From positions 1 through 20,409 of the IMG/VR virus record IMGVR_UViG_3300043420_000087: a stretch of 20,409 nucleotides of DNA, one strand, 5' to 3'. This document shows, in pieces, positions 4,328 to 13,178 of this stretch. Each line of letters starts with the position of its first letter. Position 1 is the first letter of the stretch. This stretch comes from a virus. A model generated the notes under the pieces. It did not search any database, was not told the origin of the DNA, and worked only from the letters and a program-made list of their open reading frames with translations. The position numbers and the translations under genes were made by a program.

Positions 4328-7300
4328 CTCCCAGCCAGAAGTTATCTAGGATTTGCTTGGTTGATTTGATCGAAGGTACTTCATTGATTACCTTAGACCA
4401 GTCAGCCTGCTCATCCTTAGTTAACTGCTTCACTGTCTGCCCTGCTGCATCTACTAATGGTGCTGCCGGTGTAGCCATATTCTGAAGCGCACCCATTATA
4501 TCACCTCTCGCTAAGTAACGATCAGTAACATACTGGTTCATACCAAACACACCAAGTACAGACCACATAGCGCGATCAGTCAGACCCTCTACTGACATAT
4601 CAACATCTCTTCCGCGCAACCAATCCTTAACAATACCAACAGGTACACCTGCTGCAGCTAGGAAACTTGCTAATAAGAAAGCGTTCTTAGTAGCTGTGCC
4701 AACGTTACCCTTCGCAGCTTCCTGAACAATGTCCCTACGTACCAAGTCAATCTGTTTCAATGTGAAAGACTTAAGCATGTACAGCACACGTCCGTTAGGA
4801 GCATCAAGGTATTTCTGTGGCATCTCCAGTAGAGAGATCGGTTGAACATCAGACAGTTCATTGAATGCTAAGAACTTAGTGTTCTCTGTCTTGTTACCCA
4901 TCTTCAGGTCAGTGATCACACTATCAATATCATCACCGAATATGCCCTGCCAACGCTCACGGAACTTAGCCTCACCTGCTTTTGTTTTAACTAGCTTCTG
5001 ATTTTTCTTGATAGCTGCCGTCATCAACGTAGACTTACCAATGTTATCAACTGCTCGGAAACCAGTAGCAGTAAACAGTTTGTTCAATGCTTTAGATGTT
5101 AAGCGTTCGTTCTGTAACTCATGTGCAATAGTATGTTCAATACCCATCTCCATTGCAGTGTAGTCACGTTTACCAAACAATGAACCAATTGTCTCAGCAA
5201 TACCATTACGGTATAGAGATACACCAATATCCCCTAGCTGAGTCAATGCTGAGATAGGGTTACCTATAGTACCCATGTATCCTAAGTCACGTCCAGTTGA
5301 GAAGAACTTATTAGGCGCTTGCTCACCTTGAGTAAAACGAGAACGTAGCATTGAGTGTAGCTGACGCTGCTGCTGCGGTGTGAGGTTACCTGTTGCTGCA
5401 ATCTTAGCAATCAAGTGACCAATAGATTTCTCTGTGTCCACAGCACCAGTAGAAGTTTTACTTACACCAGTACGCCCAAAGAACTTCGCTTTCTCAATAG
5501 CATTGCGTGAGTTCTGAATGTAGTATGATAGCGATGTAGCTGGATCATCATAGTACTTCAACAACTCAGGATCAGTGATACGACTAATAGTACGCTGCTT
5601 AGCGTTAGGCATAATCGCAGTGTCACCCTTACGGAATACACCACGGATAACTTGATCTAGGATATCAGTTCTAATATCTTCTGGTATCTTGTTTACGTTA
5701 TCAATGCCATTCTTCTTAGCATAAACGTTAAGAGCCTCATCAAATAGACCAGCCTTCTGCTTACCTAAGTGCTCAAGCAATCCATCGAGATCCTTCACAC
5801 GACGAGGGAAGTAGTTAGGGATGTAGTGGAAGTCAATACCCAAGTCTTTAAACTCATCCTTGAACTCTTCCAATACTTTCTTAACTTCATAGAACTCTTT
5901 ACGCATCTCAGGTGGTAGCATCTTCATAACCGCAGCATGTTCACCATTGAATAACTTCATGGCAACATCTTCACGCATGTGTGTCGGAATGCGCTGGCTA
6001 AGGTGTTTCAAGAATGGTTCAATACGTGCTATGTGCTCTCCATTCTTAGTGCTGATGTTGAACTCAAGTCTACGAGCACGGCCAAGAATATCCTGACTGA
6101 TGTTACCTAGACGTGTAGACACTGAACCAAAGAATTGATCCAAGCCTTCAGCAAATTTACCTTGTTTACCTGAGGCTGCCTGTGCGCCCTGTGGTGGGAC
6201 GTTAGTTGCACCCTGTGGGGTAGCACCACCTGCAGGAGGAACGTTGCCTGTGCCTCCAAAGCGAGCCTGCTGCGCCTGATTGTATGCCTGTTGCTGAGCA
6301 GCTTGAGCTTGTTGCTGTGCTTTCTGCTGTGCTTCATACTCCTGACGGTTAACAGCCTTCTGTCTTATACCGCCTACACTCTCAACAGTACCTGCTGCAT
6401 TGCGTGGAGTATTAACATTTCTACGTAACTGCTGTGGGATCTGAAGATCAAGCGGTGCTGCAGCTTCTGGAGCTGGTTCAGGCTGACGAGGTGGAATCTG
6501 TGGTGCTTCGTTCATGACTGGCTTATCTAGTTTAGCTGCTGCTTCAGCCATACGCTGATCAACAACATCAGACTTACCATGATACTTAAGCTGAACGTAT
6601 TCCTTCACTGCAGACTCACGTTCTGCTGCACGCTTCTGGATTGTCTGGAGTGTTTCCAAATCCTGCTTAGCACGTAGACGTTCTTCACGTACCTGAGTAC
6701 CAGTACGCCCGCCTGTACCTGTCTTGCGCTTACCAGCAACAAGTTCTTCTAGCTGTTTCTGCCAGTAGTTTACCTTTGCTTTAAGACTCTTGATCTGGTT
6801 GGCATACTCTTCAGGTTTTTTAGGAGCAATGATACTTTTCATTGTAGTCTCAAGTTCTTTCAAACGATCAGACTTTAATCCTGTACCAATCTCAGCAAGA
6901 GCTTTGTTGTACTCATCCATACGTGCTGCGTTAGCTTCGTCAATGACATCACGCATGTTCATGTTGTCTGTTAGACGACGCTGTTCCGCAAGGTTTGCAG
7001 CAAAGTCTTTCTCAACCTGAGCACCAAACTCTGCATCTTTACGAGCAGCTTCAGCAATATCACCTTGCTTCTTGATAGCTTCTACTTCAGCCTGCTTAGC
7101 TAGATCAGCCTCAGCAGCCGCAGCATTCTCTGAACTCTTACGAGCCATCTGAGCTTCACGAGACTCAAGAGGGATAGCCTCATCAACCATCTGCTCAAGT
7201 TCAAGGCGCTGTTCTGGAGTAGCTTGTTCCCATTTAGACAAGAACTCTGCTTCAGTCTTAGCACCCAGCATTGTCATAAGTTTACCGACAGCACCACCAA

Positions 7301-7808
7301 GACCAACACCAAGACCACCAGCAGTCATGGCATTACGAATACGATCATCACCTAGCTGTTCATATACTGGCTGAGATGCACCGATTGCAGTACCAATAGC
7401 ACCAAACTCTAGTGCTGTACGTAGCACAGGGGATTGAACTGCTTTGAATGGTAGAGTGATAGCCTTGATTGCAGTTGCTGGAATAAACTCAGCCACAGCG
7501 CCAGCAAGGTATGCAGCTTGAGCACCTAAATCACCTTCACGGATCATACGATCACGCATTTCTTGTGACTGATCTTGCTCAATTATTCCTGCAGCCTCAG
7601 CTAAGCCACGTCCAGTATCAGTAAAACCTTTAGCAAACTGTAAGCGTCTGTTCATAGCAGACATTGGAATAACTTCACCACCTAAGCCAATGATAGCTTG
7701 GTTGATTGCTTCTTGATCTCCAGAGTCATAGAGATCCTTGCGAACCTCTATTCCATCTGGGAACACATCTTCTAATCCTGCAGGCGCAGGTATCTTAACG
7801 TATTCCAT
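4314..7808 (-). CDS. Large internal virion / ejection-type protein (1164 residues)
   Basis: The gene starts at ATG 7808 with GAGGTAAT as ribosome site. Layout: residues about 91-120 and 161-185 are Gly/Ala-rich hydrophobic segments able to enter a membrane; about 190-290 and 330-410 are charged coiled coils; about 434-450 is proline-rich; 486-550 is a Gln/Ala then Gly/Pro-rich linker (QAQAAQQQAYNQAQQA). From about 555 a large helical domain follows, with FHYIPNYFPRRV near 660 and a further hydrophobic segment about 1040-1062 before the end. It is the last gene of the virion block, after two smaller probable ejection proteins. Large, helical, membrane-seeking proteins in this place are usually carried in the capsid and injected with DNA. 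The function is inferred from layout and position; I recognise no catalytic motif. Confidence 0.7.
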   Translation of the reverse strand: MEYVKIPAPAGLEDVFPDGIEVRKDLYDSGDQEAINQAIIGLGGEVIPMSAMNRRLQFAKGFTDTGRGLAEAAGIIEQDQSQEMRDRMIREGDLGAQAAYLAGAVAEFIPATAIKAITLPFKAVQSPVLRTALEFGAIGTAIGASQPVYEQLGDDRIRNAMTAGGLGVGLGGAVGKLMTMLGAKTEAEFLSKWEQATPEQRLELEQMVDEAIPLESREAQMARKSSENAAAAEADLAKQAEVEAIKKQGDIAEAARKDAEFGAQVEKDFAANLAEQRRLTDNMNMRDVIDEANAARMDEYNKALAEIGTGLKSDRLKELETTMKSIIAPKKPEEYANQIKSLKAKVNYWQKQLEELVAGKRKTGTGGRTGTQVREERLRAKQDLETLQTIQKRAAERESAVKEYVQLKYHGKSDVVDQRMAEAAAKLDKPVMNEAPQIPPRQPEPAPEAAAPLDLQIPQQLRRNVNTPRNAAGTVESVGGIRQKAVNRQEYEAQQKAQQQAQAAQQQAYNQAQQARFGGTGNVPPAGGATPQGATNVPPQGAQAASGKQGKFAEGLDQFFGSVSTRLGNISQDILGRARRLEFNISTKNGEHIARIEPFLKHLSQRIPTHMREDVAMKLFNGEHAAVMKMLPPEMRKEFYEVKKVLEEFKDEFKDLGIDFHYIPNYFPRRVKDLDGLLEHLGKQKAGLFDEALNVYAKKNGIDNVNKIPEDIRTDILDQVIRGVFRKGDTAIMPNAKQRTISRITDPELLKYYDDPATSLSYYIQNSRNAIEKAKFFGRTGVSKTSTGAVDTEKSIGHLIAKIAATGNLTPQQQRQLHSMLRSRFTQGEQAPNKFFSTGRDLGYMGTIGNPISALTQLGDIGVSLYRNGIAETIGSLFGKRDYTAMEMGIEHTIAHELQNERLTSKALNKLFTATGFRAVDNIGKSTLMTAAIKKNQKLVKTKAGEAKFRERWQGIFGDDIDSVITDLKMGNKTENTKFLAFNELSDVQPISLLEMPQKYLDAPNGRVLYMLKSFTLKQIDLVRRDIVQEAAKGNVGTATKNAFLLASFLAAAGVPVGIVKDWLRGRDVDMSVEGLTDRAMWSVLGVFGMNQYVTDRYLARGDIMGALQNMATPAAPLVDAAGQTVKQLTKDEQADWSKVINEVPSIKSTKQILDNFWLGGDEN

Positions 7809-7823
7809 TATTACCTCGGTCGG

Positions 7824-8582
7824 TTAAAAGTTGTTCCACCAGTTACGTAAGCCTTGAATCATAGGCATATCTAACACAGGTTTGTTTTTAGAGTTTACCA
7901 TAACGTTAGTGTCAAGCGTTACTTCTTTACCTGTCATTGGATCTGTTACAACTTTCTTCTGGCCTGCTGGCATACGTACTGCAGGATTATCTGCAATAGC
8001 ACCACCAGCATCAGCATTACCTTCCATAGGAGGATTCTCAGGTAACCATTTCTGAGACGCTGCATCCCAAGTCTGATCCCAAGATACTGTCTGCATCTCT
8101 TTCTTGTAACCAACAATCTTAGTTTTCTTAGTATCCCATATAGGAACAGACACTGGTATTGTAGTTGTACGTCTACGGATGTCACCCTTAGCTTTCTTCT
8201 CAGCACGATCAGCATCAGCATTCTGTTGGTTGATAACGCCTTGACGTTTCTCAAGAACCTGAATAGCCTGCTTAGTCATGCCCATATCATTCAATGCCAT
8301 AGCAAACTGATTTAAATCTTCTGGAGCATTCCAGTCAATAACACTAGCCATCTCCTGAATTTTTTTAGCCTGAGCTTCTTGAGGAGTTGTCATGCCAAAC
8401 ATGCCTGCCGCACCTTCAGCCATCAAGTTACCAACGTTACTACCTGCTGCAGCTACCTGCCCTAACAACTGATTCATGCTACCACCCATCTGAGAAGTAG
8501 CTTGGTATTGTTTTAAAATGTCATCAATGCGAGACTGACGAATAGCGTTAGGATCTTGGAACATTCCTGTAATATCTGCCAT
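7824..8582 (-). CDS. Probable virion/ejection protein (252 residues)
   Basis: The product starts MADITGMFQDPNAIRQ and has helical, Gln/Ala/Gly/Met-rich N-terminal regions (ATSQMGGSMNQLLGQVAAAG, NVGNLMAEGAAGMFGM) of moderate hydrophobicity, then a charged helix, then a beta-like segment (TTIPVSVPIWDTKKTKIVGY) and a C-terminal part ending in GLRNWWNNF. No named family is recognised. It sits between two proteins that look like internal/ejection proteins, with a 15-base gap to the large 1164-residue gene and 10 to the previous one, which is typical of a set of co-packaged proteins. Virion role is inferred from place and composition. Confidence 0.62.
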   Translation of the reverse strand: MADITGMFQDPNAIRQSRIDDILKQYQATSQMGGSMNQLLGQVAAAGSNVGNLMAEGAAGMFGMTTPQEAQAKKIQEMASVIDWNAPEDLNQFAMALNDMGMTKQAIQVLEKRQGVINQQNADADRAEKKAKGDIRRRTTTIPVSVPIWDTKKTKIVGYKKEMQTVSWDQTWDAASQKWLPENPPMEGNADAGGAIADNPAVRMPAGQKKVVTDPMTGKEVTLDTNVMVNSKNKPVLDMPMIQGLRNWWNNF

Positions 8583-8592
8583 GATCTACTCC

Positions 8593-9369
8593 TTATGCTG
8601 TAGGCTTATTGTACTTGAGGAGGTTAGCACCAAGGCTACCAAACATATTAGCACTGTTCATGCCTGCTGCTAAGTTAGCCTGAGCTGCGCCCATACCACC
8701 AGCTAGTAGAGCATTAGCTTGGTTAGAACCTGCTGAGCTACCGTAGCCACCGAATGTACCACCAAGTTCTAGTGGAGTTAGACCCATCTGTTCAATACCC
8801 ATACCAGTCTGGAACAATCCAGTACCACGTGCAATAGCCTGATCAAGTTCAGTCTGTGCCTGTGTACGAGCCTGCTGAGCAAGAGCCTGATCAGCCTGTG
8901 AACGTGCTTGGTTAAGACCAAAGACATCTGGCTGTACCATGCCAGTACCTGCGCCAGCACCTTCACCTGCAAGACGCATACCTAGACGACCAGAACCAAA
9001 CAAGTCTTGCTGCATCTGTAGATTCTCAGCCTGACGCTGAGGAGCCATCATGCCCTGAATCTCATTGTAGTACTGTTGTGCATTAGCTGATGTGTCCATA
9101 GACTGAGGCAGTGCCTGAGCACCCATCCCCATCATCTGGTCACGCCATGCTTCCAGCGCAGGGTCAAGAATGTAGCCTGCTGTCTGTGTCTCAGGGTTAA
9201 AGTATGAGCTACCAAAGCCTGTTGTTACACTGTATGGTTTAAATGCTGCTGCATCTGCTGCAATCTTAGCAGCTTCTAATTGTGCTGCTGCTGCATCTGA
9301 AGCTGCTGAGCGAGCCTGTGAACTACCTAGCAGTCCAAGACCACCTGCAATCAATCCTGTCCAATCCAT
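8593..9369 (-). CDS. Probable internal virion / DNA-ejection protein (258 residues)
   Basis: The N-terminus is a Gly/Leu-rich hydrophobic stretch (MDWTGLIAGGLGLLGSSQA) followed by an Ala-rich helix (residues about 20-42). The middle is Gln/Met/Ala-rich and helical, and the C-terminal third alternates Gly/Ala/Asn/Met-rich segments (NALLAGGMGAAQANLAAGMN). A hydrophobic glycine-rich head followed by Ala/Gln helices is the usual look of podovirus ejection proteins that leave the capsid ahead of the genome. The start ATG shares a base with the preceding stop (TAATG), so it is translationally coupled to the glycine-rich fibre gene. The assignment is by composition and place. Confidence 0.68.
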   Translation of the reverse strand: MDWTGLIAGGLGLLGSSQARSAASDAAAAQLEAAKIAADAAAFKPYSVTTGFGSSYFNPETQTAGYILDPALEAWRDQMMGMGAQALPQSMDTSANAQQYYNEIQGMMAPQRQAENLQMQQDLFGSGRLGMRLAGEGAGAGTGMVQPDVFGLNQARSQADQALAQQARTQAQTELDQAIARGTGLFQTGMGIEQMGLTPLELGGTFGGYGSSAGSNQANALLAGGMGAAQANLAAGMNSANMFGSLGANLLKYNKPTA

Positions 9370-10298
9370 TAGTAAAACTCCTCTACAACAATAATTCCAT
9401 CACTACCTGCGCCACCAGTACCTGCTGATGAACCGTTACCAGAAGCACCACCGCCTCCAGATCCATAACATAAAGCATCATGTCCATTCACAATACTAGA
9501 TCCACCGTTGGCACCACCGCCACCGCCACCCCAGATAGATCCACCACCTGAAGAGCCAGCAGGTTCTCTGTATGCTCCTGAGCCACCGCCCATGCCACCT
9601 GATATGTTGTATGTACCGTTAGAACCTATTCCAGCAGCCCCGCCACTAGCAGCACCACCTGTAGCAGAACAATGAGCACCAAATGAAGAGTCACCGCCAG
9701 CTACACCAGCTGCACCACCTGTCCCTACTGTAACAGTCTCAGATGTTATAGAAGTTACATCAATAAATTTAATAGCTGTACCGCCAGCAGAACCACCAGC
9801 ACCTTGTGAATCAGATGATTGACCACCCCCGCCACCAGCTGTAACAATTACTTTAATTGTCTTACAACCAGAAGGTTTTGTCCATGTTCCGTCAGCAGTA
9901 AATACTTGTGTTGTAGGTGGCATTGCAATAGATGACGCAGCAATCCATGTAAAACCAGTAGCACCATCAGAAGTTAATACCTGACCTGACGTACCAGTAC
10001 CTAAACCATTTAAATGATCTTCATCAATAACATCAGCAGTATCAGTTAGACGATCTGCAATTGCTGTTTCAACATAAGCTGTTGTAGCAATCTGAGTAGT
10101 AGACGTACCATCTGTAGCTGTAGGAGCTGTAGGTGTACCACTCAATGCAGGAGAATCTAGGTTTGCTTTAGATACGATGGCAGTTTCAATTGCTGCCAAC
10201 TCATCATCAATCTCTGTACCTTTAACAATCTTTGCAGCATTACCGCTAGGTAACGTATCCTTTGATGCAAAGTCAGTCAATTTCGTATAATTTGCCAT
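9369..10298 (-). CDS. Glycine-rich tail fibre / receptor-binding protein
   Basis: The product has 309 residues. Residues 1-45 form a probable particle-attachment part (KLTDFASKDTLPSGNAAKI, then a short helix). Residues about 48-85 hold a motif common in tail fibres (SPALSGTPTAPTATDG, TTQIATTAYV). Near 130-152 is a beta segment (FTADGTWTKPSGCKTIKVIV) that often precedes glycine-rich fibre tips. Residues about 153-300 are almost half glycine, with many GGGG runs, as in adhesin tips built of packed polyglycine-II helices; such tips bind the host receptor. It ends in a short strand (GIIVVEEFY). It lies between the tail hub gene and ejection genes, and overlaps the next gene by one base. Confidence 0.83.
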   Translation of the reverse strand: MANYTKLTDFASKDTLPSGNAAKIVKGTEIDDELAAIETAIVSKANLDSPALSGTPTAPTATDGTSTTQIATTAYVETAIADRLTDTADVIDEDHLNGLGTGTSGQVLTSDGATGFTWIAASSIAMPPTTQVFTADGTWTKPSGCKTIKVIVTAGGGGGQSSDSQGAGGSAGGTAIKFIDVTSITSETVTVGTGGAAGVAGGDSSFGAHCSATGGAASGGAAGIGSNGTYNISGGMGGGSGAYREPAGSSGGGSIWGGGGGGANGGSSIVNGHDALCYGSGGGGASGNGSSAGTGGAGSDGIIVVEEFY

Positions 10299-10300
10299 AT

Positions 10301-12469
10301 CTAGTATGTCCTACCTTGTTTAACGTAGATGTCGAGTTTCTGAATAGATAACTCAGCACCTTCAATTGTTGCTTCAAATCCTACCTGTACTACGTTACCT
10401 GATCCACCTATAGGAGCACGTACCGTGTCAGACAATGTACCTACTGTATATTCAGCAGATGTATTGTACTCAGCTACACCATACTCAGCATTAGCTCGTG
10501 TCTCAATCGACAGAGGGAATGACTGATAAGCATCACTGTAATCATATCCTGCTTTAAGTACAAAGTCTTGACCACTACCACCAATCAATGTAATACCAAG
10601 ACGCTTCAAGTATTTAACTGCTGTTGAATTATCAAAGTCAAAGTAGTTGGTGTAGTATTTGATGGTGTAGCTATCACCGTTGTCAGTATATCCGTAGTAG
10701 CGACACAAGCCTTCACCGTTAGTGAAGTATAAGCCTTCATCTACAGACATCATGTTGCTGTGTATCTGCTTATCCCATAAGGTGACACGTGCTGAGCCAT
10801 CCTGTAGAGGACCACGCATATCAATACAGTACATACGCTGATACTCTGGAAGTAGCAATAAATAGAATGCTTCTTCTGGAGAGTAGACAGACTTGATTGT
10901 ATCCTTATTGTGCTGAGATACTTCACGTACCAAGTCATCACGGACGTTCTTAGTGATGTCACGCATCGGTAGAGACTTCTCTTGAATAACACGACCAAGA
11001 GAGCGTACACCTTCAGCAGATAAGAATAGAATGTCAGTACCGGTGTTCTGTACACTGTCACGTGCAATACAGCCAACACCAGAGATAACCTCGACTAAAC
11101 GTAGGTCAGCAGGGTCAAGTGTTTCACCTGAAGTCTTGTCACCATAGATAATGATGTTACGCTCACAGAAGATAATTAAGTTACCGTTCTGTGCACCTAG
11201 TGCTGTAATCCTATCGTTACCATTAACCAGTACAGATGAAATGTCTACGCTACCTGCAGTACCTAAGCCAAATGCAGTACCATCAAGTAGGTTAGACCAC
11301 CATACAGTTGTTTTATTATCTTCTGTATCTGCAACCCATAATCTACCGTAAGCAGATAAAACAGTGTTCCCTTGTGGTGGAGAACCTTTATCCCATGTAG
11401 CGGTAATAGTTCCTGTAGCATTAACTGTAGGCGCAGTATCTAATGTAAAGTAATACGAATTAGCATCAATTACAGTTATGGTAAACGTACCATTATATTC
11501 TGATTGAGAAGCACCACTAAACACCACTTCTGTACCATCTGCAAGTCTATGTGAGATGTGCGACACTGTAATCTTATCAACACTAACTGTCGTTGTTCCT
11601 GTAGCGTCTTGCGTAGGAATACTAGACATTTCGTAATAGTATTCATCATTAGACGTTACATGAATAATAAACGTACCGTTGTAACCTGCTTCATTAGCAC
11701 CATTAATTACAACTTCATCGCCTGTTTTAAAGCCATGAGCAGTATGCTGTACAAATGCTATTTTAGAATTAGCTAGTACTGTACCTGTAGCATCCTGTGA
11801 AGGAGAACTACTCATTGTGTACTCGTATGTATTATCGTCTAATACAGTTATGGTAAAAGTACCATTATATTCAGTTTCATTAGCACCGCTAATTACAACT
11901 TCATCTCCAGTAGCTAATCTGTGATTAAGATGTGTAATAGTAGCAACAGTACCTGAATGTGTAGCAGCAATAACACTAGTATTAAGTAATGTGACACTCC
12001 ACGTATTAAGCATTGTAACAGTAGCACTATTTGTTGCAGAAGTTACGTCCGTAATAATAGGAGGAGCTGAAGGTTGAAAGTAAACAGGCTCATAGCCACG
12101 TTGAAATAAATATGCAGCATCGTTTAGTGTAGCTGCTTGCCAGTTGCCGGTAGTGACTGTGTTAGCACCAGTGTATGTAACAGACTGCAATGTAGCAGAT
12201 CCATCGTAGATGTAGAAGCCAGTGTCGTTCCAACAACCAAAGTATTCTGTACCGTTGATGTCTAGGAAGCGGTGTGCACCTTGTAAATTAGACACACTAT
12301 CTGCCACTACCTGCCATCCTTTACGTGCGCCAAGACGACCAAACTTGTCTATGACGCAGTTATCAGCTTGTAGTGCAAAGCCTGCTGCCAAGGTTACGGA
12401 ACTCTCTTGAGTGTTTAGTCCGTAAAAGCCCGGAGCTGCAATGCTTGCACTCTGCAAAGGTTTAGTCAT
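10301..12469 (-). CDS. Tail hub/tube-type structural protein with three tandem beta repeats
   Basis: The 722-residue protein begins with a segment I associate with podovirus tail tube/stabilisation proteins (APGFYGLNTQESS, then NCVIDKFGRLGARKGW). Residues about 173-354 hold three copies of a 62-residue beta repeat (separate entry). The rest resembles a beta-propeller-like body: repeated short strands, with GRLWVADTEDNKTTVWWS and FLSAEGVRSLGR motifs, and a C-terminal beta domain ending in KLDIYVKQGR. It directly follows the adaptor gene (TAATG one-base overlap) and precedes the fibre, matching the order adaptor, tail tube/hub, fibre, ejection proteins. The family name is a judgement from pattern and context; the precise homologue (P22 gp10-like or T7 gp12-like) is not decided. 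Confidence 0.75.
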   Translation of the reverse strand: MTKPLQSASIAAPGFYGLNTQESSVTLAAGFALQADNCVIDKFGRLGARKGWQVVADSVSNLQGAHRFLDINGTEYFGCWNDTGFYIYDGSATLQSVTYTGANTVTTGNWQAATLNDAAYLFQRGYEPVYFQPSAPPIITDVTSATNSATVTMLNTWSVTLLNTSVIAATHSGTVATITHLNHRLATGDEVVISGANETEYNGTFTITVLDDNTYEYTMSSSPSQDATGTVLANSKIAFVQHTAHGFKTGDEVVINGANEAGYNGTFIIHVTSNDEYYYEMSSIPTQDATGTTTVSVDKITVSHISHRLADGTEVVFSGASQSEYNGTFTITVIDANSYYFTLDTAPTVNATGTITATWDKGSPPQGNTVLSAYGRLWVADTEDNKTTVWWSNLLDGTAFGLGTAGSVDISSVLVNGNDRITALGAQNGNLIIFCERNIIIYGDKTSGETLDPADLRLVEVISGVGCIARDSVQNTGTDILFLSAEGVRSLGRVIQEKSLPMRDITKNVRDDLVREVSQHNKDTIKSVYSPEEAFYLLLLPEYQRMYCIDMRGPLQDGSARVTLWDKQIHSNMMSVDEGLYFTNGEGLCRYYGYTDNGDSYTIKYYTNYFDFDNSTAVKYLKRLGITLIGGSGQDFVLKAGYDYSDAYQSFPLSIETRANAEYGVAEYNTSAEYTVGTLSDTVRAPIGGSGNVVQVGFEATIEGAELSIQKLDIYVKQGRTY
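11408..11953 (-). repeat. Three tandem copies of a 186-bp (62-residue) beta-repeat
   Basis: Within the tail protein, residues about 183-230, 245-292 and 307-354 share the pattern H-(R/G)-(L/F)-x-(T/D)-G-x-E-V-V-(I/F)-(S/N)-G-A-(N/S), then E-Y-N-G-T-F or G-Y-N-G-T-F, two Val-rich strands, Y-x-Y/F and D/N-A-T-G-T. The spacing is exactly 62 residues in both intervals. The copies have diverged at the DNA level, so the duplication is old. Small Ig-like or similar beta modules of this type are surface decorations. Confidence 0.85.
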
Positions 12470-13116
12470 TATACTTCCTGCCAGATTAAGTTCTCAGGAT
12501 TCTTACCAGCATCCATTGCAATATAATCATTCAATGAACGCTGTGCTGTAGCATATGCTGACGATGCTCCAACACCACCGTCTTCACCACGCTCTTCAAT
12601 AGCCTTAGCATATGCAAGCATAAGGATAGGACGTGTAGGTAGTAGTGTTACATCGCTGTCAGCAGTTAAGTCAGGCTGACGATGAATGATATTAAAGCGT
12701 AGTGTATATACTCCATTAGGTATTGGGTATACATCTACAATTGCTTCACCGTCTTCAGTAGTTCCGTTAAAACTGTAGTAATAAGGATCTGCGGTAGTAA
12801 CAGGATCATGCATAAACCATTGATTCATTTCTGCTTCACTAGCACGACGCATAACAACATTAGTTGTGTCGTTTAAAGCATCAATCAATTCAACGGTTTG
12901 ATCTGTACCAGACAAGATGTAAGAGAAAGCATTAGCAGAAGTTGTAGCAGTAATTGTATTCTTGATAGAACTCCAATCCCAAGCGTTTTCTACTTCGTCC
13001 TTAGCATCATTAATAATTGTTGCTATGAGTTTAGAGTAAGAGTTTTCGTTAATGGTTGATACTTCACGCTCTCTAAGACGTTTAAGTATGTTATTAACCA
13101 TTTGAAGATATGTCAT
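12469..13116 (-). CDS. Head-tail adaptor / tail-tube-A-like protein
   Basis: The product has 215 residues. It opens with two helices (TYLQMVNNILKRLREREV; SKLIATIINDAKDEVENAWDW) followed by alternating strands and a C-terminal helical part (LPTRPILMLAYAKAIEERGE, ATAQRSLNDYIAM). A helix ending in NAWDW before a beta part is the layout of adaptor proteins that form the ring below the portal in podoviruses (P22 gp4 / T7 gp11 type). Its stop overlaps the start of the tail hub gene (TAATG). TAAGGA lies upstream of the ATG, and a good sigma70-like promoter lies in the 62-base gap before it. Family assignment is from layout and context. Confidence 0.7.
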   Translation of the reverse strand: MTYLQMVNNILKRLREREVSTINENSYSKLIATIINDAKDEVENAWDWSSIKNTITATTSANAFSYILSGTDQTVELIDALNDTTNVVMRRASEAEMNQWFMHDPVTTADPYYYSFNGTTEDGEAIVDVYPIPNGVYTLRFNIIHRQPDLTADSDVTLLPTRPILMLAYAKAIEERGEDGGVGASSAYATAQRSLNDYIAMDAGKNPENLIWQEV

Positions 13117-13141
13117 TTTGTTTGTCCTTACTACGTAGATG

Positions 13142-13170
13142 AGGGTAGCATATTTTTAATCAAATGTCAA
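13142..13170 (-). promoter_or_regulatory. Sigma70-type extended -10 promoter before the adaptor gene
   Basis: On the - strand, TTGACA (13170-13165, perfect -35 box), a 17-base spacer, and TACCCT (13147-13142) with TGC immediately before it (extended -10 TGn). The spacer is AT-rich. Transcription would begin near 13135 and read the adaptor, tail, fibre and ejection genes. The -10 hexamer itself matches only three of six consensus bases, which the TGn element could compensate. Confidence 0.6.
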
Positions 13171-13178
13171 GTATTATT

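Noticed and set aside
7946-8254. 102-codon open frame on the - strand within the 252-residue gene
   Set aside because: Out-of-frame shadow of the virion gene, low-complexity Leu/Val/Arg-rich product, no start signal.
10750-11079. 109-codon open frame on the - strand inside the tail hub gene
   Set aside because: Shadow in another frame of a clear structural gene.
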